Source: Nonomuraea antri
GTDB lineage: Bacteria > Actinomycetota > Actinomycetes > Streptosporangiales > Streptosporangiaceae
Direction of reading: 5' to 3'
Assembly (NCBI RefSeq): GCF_013283785.1
Contig: NZ_JABCPZ010000069.1
Span: forward strand, 1 to 44,254
DNA: 44,254 nt
Shown: positions 39,905 to 44,254 of the stretch, in pieces
How positions within the stretch are numbered: position 1 is the first letter of the stretch
Layout: the number at the start of each line of letters is the position of its first letter
Position numbers and translations under genes: made by a program
Notes under the pieces: model-generated
Databases searched by the model: none
Seen by the model: the letters and a program-made list of their open reading frames with translations, nothing else
Told to the model about the DNA's origin: nothing

Positions 39905-40351
39905 GTGAACGACGAACGCGACGAGCTGATCCGCCGGATCACCGAAACTCAGACGAGCCTGGGCCGGCTGTTCGCCCAGCACCAATCCCCGCTGTTCACC
40001 TCGAACCTCACCATGCGCCAGCTCAAGGTCGTCATGCTGCTGTCGATCAACGGCTCGGCCTCCGGCCAGGACCTCGCCCACGACCTCGGCGTCGGCCTGG
40101 CCACCGTCACCGGCATCGTCGACCGCCTCGTCGCGCACGGGTTCGTCAGCAGGCACGAGGACCCGCACGACCGCCGCGTCCGCCGCGTGGAGCTCACCGG
40201 CGAGGGCGCCCGGCTCATCGAGGAGATCAACAACGCCGGGCTGGAACACTACCGGCACATCATGTCCCACCTCGACACGAGCACGCTGCGCGCCCTCGAC
40301 CGCGTCACCCGGGAGATCCGCACCGTCGCCGACAAACTCTACAAACGGTGA
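39905..40351 (+). CDS. MarR family transcriptional regulator
   Basis: 148 residues from GTG 39905 (VNDERDELIRRITETQTSLGRLF), with GAGAGGTGAG just before; upstream frame from 39842 is not used. The winged helix is clear: LTMRQLKVVMLLSINGSASGQDLAHDLGVGLATVTGIVDRLVAHGFVSRHEDPHDRRVRRVELTGEG, including the DxRxxR wing. Divergent from the RND pump, so it most likely represses the pump until a ligand binds. Confidence 0.88.
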   Translation: MNDERDELIRRITETQTSLGRLFAQHQSPLFTSNLTMRQLKVVMLLSINGSASGQDLAHDLGVGLATVTGIVDRLVAHGFVSRHEDPHDRRVRRVELTGEGARLIEEINNAGLEHYRHIMSHLDTSTLRALDRVTREIRTVADKLYKR

Positions 40352-40377
40352 CCCCGGCCACCTGATCCGGGGGTCAC
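40348..40377. terminator. Bidirectional terminator between marR and helR
   Basis: GTGACCCCGG and CCGGGGGTCAC form a 10-bp stem with one bulged base around a 9-base loop. It overlaps both stop codons of the convergent genes, a very compact shared terminator. Confidence 0.6.
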
Positions 40378-42662
40378 GCCAGCCGCGCCAACACCTCGGG
40401 CAGCTCCCCCTGGTGGGCCACCGTCAGACGGCGGGTGGCCCGGGTGATGGCCACGTACAGGTCGCGGCCGCCCATCGGCGACTGACGCAGGATCCCGGCC
40501 GGGTCCACCACCACGACGGCGTCGAACTCCAGACCCTTGGCCTGCCCCACGGTCAGCACCGCCACCGGCGCGTCCAGGCCGCCGTCCGGGAACAGGCTCG
40601 ACACCTCCGCCAGCCGGTCGTCGGGCACGACCACGCCCAGCACGCCCTCGCCGATCTCGGCCAGCTCCGCCGAGACCAGCGCGGGCAGCCCCGACACCGG
40701 CACGCCGACCGCGCGCGGCGGCCACTCGCCCTCGCGCACCGACTCGGGCAGCTCCTGGCCGGGGTCGAACGAGCGCAGCACGTCCGCCGCGACCCGCATG
40801 ATCTGCGCGGGCGTGCGGTAGTTGACCAGCAGCCGCTCCTCGCGCCAGCGCCCCTCCAGGTACGGGTCGAGCACCGACGCCCACGACCGCGCGCCGGCCG
40901 CCGAACCGGTCTGGGCGATGTCGCCCACCACCGTCAGCGACTTGGCCGGCACCCGCCGCATGATCATCCGCCAGGCCATCGCCGACAGCTCCTGCGCCTC
41001 GTCCACGATCACGTGCCCGTAGGCCCAGGTGCGGTCGGCCGCCGCCCGGTCGGCCGTGGTCAGGCCCAGGCCGTCGTCGGCGTGCCGGTCGGCCAGCACG
41101 TCGGCGCGGTCGAAGACGCCCTCCTCCAGCAGGCCGGTGGTCTGCAGCACCTCCGCGGCGTACAGCTCCTGCTCGCGGCGTTCGGCCAGCGAGCGCCTGG
41201 CCGCGACGCGGGCCGCCGAGTCGTCCTCGCCGAGCAGCTCGGCCGCCTCGTCCAGCAGCGGGACGTCGTCGACCGTCCAGCCGGCGCCGGGCTCGCGCAC
41301 CAGCTCCTGCCAGTCCAGGCCGGGCGGCGCCACCGACCAGAGCACGTCCGGGTCGCACAGCAGCTCGCCGATCAGGTGCTGCGCGGTCAGCTCCGGCCAC
41401 AGCCCGTCGACCGCGCGGCGCACCGGATCCAGCGTCCACAGCCGGTCGGCGGCCAGGCGCAGGTCCACCTCGTCCAGGTCGCCGGCCAGGTCCAGCGGCT
41501 CGACGGCCTCCGGGTCGAGCGCCGCCAGCTCGCGCAGCGTCTCCTCGTCCAGGCGCACCGACTCCTCCAGCGCCCGCGCCTCGGCCCTGGCCAGCTCCTT
41601 CAGCAGCTCGGTGACGAACAGCTTGCGCGCCATGTTGTGCGGCAGCCGCACCGCGCGCGCCCGCTCGCGCAGCCGCGCGCACGTGGCGCGCGGCACCCGC
41701 AGCACCAGCCCGTCGAGCTCCACCTCCAGGTCGCCGCGCGGCACCCGCTGCCGCTCGGCGACCGCCCCGGCCACCACCTCGGCCATCCGGACGTCGCCCT
41801 TGACCACCGCCACCCGCGGCCGATCGGCCGCCGTCGCCCGCACGCCGGGGAACAGCTCACCCACCGTGGACATCACCACCTGCGTCTCGCCCAGCGCGGG
41901 CAGGACCTGGCTGATGTAGCGCAGGAACATCGGGTTCGGGCCGACCACCAGCACGCCGCGCCGCTCCAGCGTGTCGCGGTGGGTGTAGAGCAGGTACGCC
42001 GCCCGGTGCAACGCCGCCACCGTCTTGCCCGTGCCGGGACCGCCCTGCACGACCAGCGCGCCCTGCCAGGAGGCGCGGATCACCCGGTCCTGCTCGATCT
42101 GGATGGTGGCCACCACGTCGCCCATCCGCCCGGTGCGGCCCCGGCGCAGCGCGGCCAGCAGCGCCGCCTCACCCACCAGCGTGCGGCGCTCGCCGTCGCT
42201 CATGCCCTCCAGGTCGAAGACCTCGTCGTCGATGCCGGCCACGGTGCGGTCCTTCAGGTGCAGATGCCTGCGCCGCACCAGGCCGCCCGGGTCGGTGGCG
42301 GTGGCCACGTAGAACGGCCGCGCCGCCGGCGCCCGCCAGTCGATCATGACGGACTCGTGGTCGTCGTCACGCAGCCCGATCCTGCCGATGTACGTGCTGC
42401 GGCCGGCCGCGTCGTCGATGCGGCCGAAGCACAGGCCGCGCTCGACCGCGTTCAGCTGGGCCAGGCGCAGCGACTGCGCGGCGGCCATCGCCTCGCGTTC
42501 CACCATCGCCTGGCGGGTGCCGCCCGCGCCCACTCCCCGGTAGACCTCGTGCAGCGACCGCCGGGCCCGCTCGCGCGCGGCGTCGAGCCGGGCGTAGAGC
42601 ATGGACACGGCACGCTGCTCGACGTCAAGGGCTTCCGCAAGACCATCTTGACGATTAGCCAT
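40374..42662 (-). CDS. helR: RNA polymerase recycling motor ATPase HelR (HelD-like)
   Basis: A 762-residue UvrD/Rep-like ATPase of the HelD class. N-terminal coiled coil (1-75, the secondary-channel arm), then YIGRIGLRDDDHESVMIDWRAPAARPFY, Walker A GGPGTGKT at 207-214, the inserted helical domain (about 280-540), DEAQELS Walker B near 550 and GLEFDAVVVVDP plus YVAITRATRRL near the end. HelR frees stalled RNA polymerase and in mycobacteria and Streptomyces removes bound rifampicin. The rifamycin-associated element found upstream of many helR genes was not seen in the 120 bases before ATG 42662. CTCCTAACAGGAG at 42674 overlaps the ribosome site. Confidence 0.9.
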   Translation of the reverse strand: MANRQDGLAEALDVEQRAVSMLYARLDAARERARRSLHEVYRGVGAGGTRQAMVEREAMAAAQSLRLAQLNAVERGLCFGRIDDAAGRSTYIGRIGLRDDDHESVMIDWRAPAARPFYVATATDPGGLVRRRHLHLKDRTVAGIDDEVFDLEGMSDGERRTLVGEAALLAALRRGRTGRMGDVVATIQIEQDRVIRASWQGALVVQGGPGTGKTVAALHRAAYLLYTHRDTLERRGVLVVGPNPMFLRYISQVLPALGETQVVMSTVGELFPGVRATAADRPRVAVVKGDVRMAEVVAGAVAERQRVPRGDLEVELDGLVLRVPRATCARLRERARAVRLPHNMARKLFVTELLKELARAEARALEESVRLDEETLRELAALDPEAVEPLDLAGDLDEVDLRLAADRLWTLDPVRRAVDGLWPELTAQHLIGELLCDPDVLWSVAPPGLDWQELVREPGAGWTVDDVPLLDEAAELLGEDDSAARVAARRSLAERREQELYAAEVLQTTGLLEEGVFDRADVLADRHADDGLGLTTADRAAADRTWAYGHVIVDEAQELSAMAWRMIMRRVPAKSLTVVGDIAQTGSAAGARSWASVLDPYLEGRWREERLLVNYRTPAQIMRVAADVLRSFDPGQELPESVREGEWPPRAVGVPVSGLPALVSAELAEIGEGVLGVVVPDDRLAEVSSLFPDGGLDAPVAVLTVGQAKGLEFDAVVVVDPAGILRQSPMGGRDLYVAITRATRRLTVAHQGELPEVLARLA

Positions 42663-42673
42663 TCCCTGATATA

Positions 42674-42686
42674 CTCCTAACAGGAG
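42674..42686. promoter_or_regulatory. Small palindrome over the helR ribosome site
   Basis: CTCCT-AAC-AGGAG. On the minus strand the downstream AGGAG lies about 11 bases before the helR ATG, so pairing of the two halves would hide the ribosome site; it could equally be an operator. Confidence 0.4.
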
Positions 42687-42781
42687 AGTTGTGAAGCTGT
42701 GGCTAAATGCATGGAGCTGAACAGCTTAGACCCTTCTTCTGCGTACGAGCAAACGTGCAGGTCAGCCGTGTTTACTCCGGC

Positions 42782-43252
42782 TCACTTCGGCAATCTTCCG
42801 TGCGGCGGGCGTACGCGCAGCAGTTCCAGGCCGATGCCCACCAGGTCGGCTTGATCCAGCCCGGGCAGGTCGGCGAGATCCAGCCAGGCGGCCCGATCGG
42901 TGCTGCCGCCCACCTCGTCACGCAGCGTGCCGCCCACGACGGCGGCCGCGTAGAAGATCCGCAGCCCGTGGAAGTCCGCCTCCCGCCCAGCGCCCCGGTC
43001 GTAGCGGCGCCGGACCGTGTCCACGCCCAGCAGGCTCTCGACCGTCACGATCAGGCCGGTCTCCTCCGCCACCTCGCGGACGACCGCGTCCACCGGATCC
43101 TCGCCGTGATCGATGCCGCCACCGGGCAGCGTCCACCACCGCCGCCCGTCGGGCGCCACCCACCGGGCCAGCAGGATCCTCTCCTGGTCGACGCAGAGGG
43201 CGTAAGCGCCGGCCCTGAACTCCCTGACGATCCGCGGAGCGCTCGACGCCAC
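42782..43252 (-). CDS. NUDIX hydrolase
   Basis: 156 residues from GTG 43252 (VASSAPRIVREFRAGAYALCVD), which has AGGAAGGG nine bases upstream; the frame is open to 43282. The complete NUDIX box is GGGIDHGEDPVDAVVREVAEETGLIV, preceded by RRWWTLPGGG. It hydrolyses a nucleoside diphosphate linked to another group; the substrate is not shown. The next gene, LanC-like, is on the same strand 57 bases away. Confidence 0.88.
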   Translation of the reverse strand: MASSAPRIVREFRAGAYALCVDQERILLARWVAPDGRRWWTLPGGGIDHGEDPVDAVVREVAEETGLIVTVESLLGVDTVRRRYDRGAGREADFHGLRIFYAAAVVGGTLRDEVGGSTDRAAWLDLADLPGLDQADLVGIGLELLRVRPPHGRLPK

Positions 43253-43309
43253 GGGGGATCCCTTCCTCAGGTGTCGTCTCACCCGAGATCCTAGAGCCCG
43301 CGCCGACGG

Positions 43310-44254
43310 CTAATCCGAGCCGCGCAGCACCTTGCGCGGCACCGGGATCGCCGGGAACGGGTTGTCGGGCAGCAGGATCACCCGGCCGGCCCGTTCGCCG
43401 CGCGTCGCCGCGTCCAGGTGCAGCAGCGCCGCCCCGATCCCGGCCGCGCCCACCATGTAACCGGTGTCGGCGCTCACCTCACCCGGCCGCAGCCGCCGGT
43501 AGGCCTGATACCACCGATACCCACGCCCGTCATGCCCGTCGGCCCGGCCGATCAGCTGCCCGGCCAGGGTCTGGGCGAACGTCAGATACGTCCGCCGGCC
43601 CGTCGCCGCCCACAACCCCACGAACAGCTCCACCAGCCCGGCCGTGCCGCAACACTGGCAGGCCGCGTCCCAGAAACCGGGAGTGCGGCGGAACGGGACA
43701 CCGCTGGTGACGATCCCGTTGGCCAGCCGCTCGGCCCACTCCAGGTCGTCGGGGTCGCCGGTCACCCGGTGCAGCTCGTAGAACATCCGCGCCACCCCGG
43801 CCGAGCCCGAGCAGAAACCCAGGTAGTGCAGGTCGCGGCCGTTCGGCAGGTGGTGCGGCACCAGCGCGCACCTGTCCGTCACCATGCTCACCGTGCGGAC
43901 GAACCCGGCGCCCCGGCGGGCGGCCCGCAGGAACCGCCCGTCGCCGGTGACGCCGTAGAGCCTGGCCAGCAGGTACGCCGTACCGGCCGTCCCGCACAGG
44001 AAGCCCGGCGTGACCGCGTCCACGGGCAGCCCGGCGTCGATGGAGCGTTCCGCGATCTCGCCGAACTCCGCGAGGTCGGCGAAGGACAGGTCGCCGAACT
44101 GGTGGCCGGGCACGGCCAGGGAGGCGATCCGCAGCCCCGCGGCGACCGCCACCTCCTCCACCGCCGGCGCCCCCAGCATGCGCGCCACGTGCGACAACCC
44201 CAGCACCACCCCGCCGTCTCCGCGCTGCGCCGGCTCGCGCGACCAGCCCGGCCC
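43310..44254 (-). CDS. LanC-like protein with Cys-Cys zinc site, N-terminus outside window
   Basis: At least 314 residues; the frame is open to the window edge, so ATG/GTG 44209 is internal or only one option. The glycine-rich repeats of the LanC alpha/alpha toroid are visible: GFLCGTAGTAYLL, GFCSGSAGVARMF, CQCCGTAGLVELFVGLW and YMVGAAGIGAALLHL. LanC domains form thioether rings in lanthipeptides at a zinc held by Cys, Cys and His. Here the pair is CC (CCGTAG), not CH, giving three possible Cys ligands, as in the CCG branch of lanthipeptide synthetases. It could be the cyclase end of a larger synthetase or a free LanC-like protein. No precursor peptide gene is in view. Confidence 0.8.
   Translation of the reverse strand, partial: GPGWSREPAQRGDGGVVLGLSHVARMLGAPAVEEVAVAAGLRIASLAVPGHQFGDLSFADLAEFGEIAERSIDAGLPVDAVTPGFLCGTAGTAYLLARLYGVTGDGRFLRAARRGAGFVRTVSMVTDRCALVPHHLPNGRDLHYLGFCSGSAGVARMFYELHRVTGDPDDLEWAERLANGIVTSGVPFRRTPGFWDAACQCCGTAGLVELFVGLWAATGRRTYLTFAQTLAGQLIGRADGHDGRGYRWYQAYRRLRPGEVSADTGYMVGAAGIGAALLHLDAATRGERAGRVILLPDNPFPAIPVPRKVLRGSD

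Noticed and set aside
42620..42640. Sequence GGGCTTCCGCAAGACC resembling a rifamycin-associated element
   Set aside because: It lies inside the helR coding sequence and matches the known element only partly; it is not in promoter position.
40413..42680. 755-codon plus-strand frame opposite helR
   Set aside because: Shadow of helR, which has intact Walker motifs on the minus strand.

Overview
The window is very GC-rich chromosomal DNA from a filamentous actinomycete, most likely of the Streptosporangiaceae (Nonomuraea/Streptosporangium type). This rests on codon use that strongly prefers G or C in third positions, frequent GTG starts, and the gene families present: F420-type PPOX protein, VanW, HelR, excalibur-domain secreted protein, PF04672-type methyltransferase and BlaI/M56 pairs. 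No rRNA, tRNA or CRISPR array was seen. Assignments come from reading motifs; no database search was run.

Bases 1-5.9 kb hold a GNAT acetyltransferase tail that abuts a C-terminally truncated adenylosuccinate lyase (purB), a half-sized FtsX-like permease, a ferric-reductase-type flavocytochrome, two small unknown genes, orotate phosphoribosyltransferase (pyrE), and the wreck of a short-chain dehydrogenase beside a perfect 16-bp palindrome. Bases 5.9-10.5 kb are about the cell envelope: a DsbA-like/VKOR disulfide-forming pair, a BlaI repressor with an M56 membrane protease, and a VanW protein.

Bases 10.5-14.2 kb form a reactive-sulfur operon: a CstR-like persulfide sensor, a persulfide dioxygenase fused to rhodanese domains, a rhodanese-DUF2892 protein and a TauE/SafE exporter. 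CCCCC/GGGGG palindromes precede the enzyme genes. Three low-complexity expansions lie in this operon, one splitting the rhodanese domain. Bases 14.3-26.1 kb are ordinary chromosomal genes: an isolated maltokinase N-cap, an SNase-like secreted protein lacking catalytic acids, a ComB-like phosphatase, an MFS transporter, a methyltransferase, a clostridial-type secondary alcohol dehydrogenase next to a GH15 glucoamylase, a PPOX protein, a DHFR-like reductase with its divergent HxlR regulator, and a VOC protein.

Bases 26.16-36.67 kb look like a decaying integrated mobile element. It lies between two direct ~102-bp copies of the 3' end of an RND efflux gene. A serine integrase pseudogene stands just inside the right copy. 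The interior has lower GC and small, mostly unknown genes (SMI1/KNR4-like protein, membrane-anchored proteins, two secreted peptides), a frame-shattered HU gene, several other frameshifted genes, and a 1009-bp IS5/IS427-type insertion sequence with its own terminal repeats and a TA duplication. Genes outside the element are mostly intact, so the decay is local.

Bases 36.57-44.25 kb return to chromosome: the intact RND pump with its divergent MarR regulator, the RNA polymerase recycling ATPase HelR, a NUDIX hydrolase, and a LanC-like protein with a Cys-Cys zinc motif that runs off the window.
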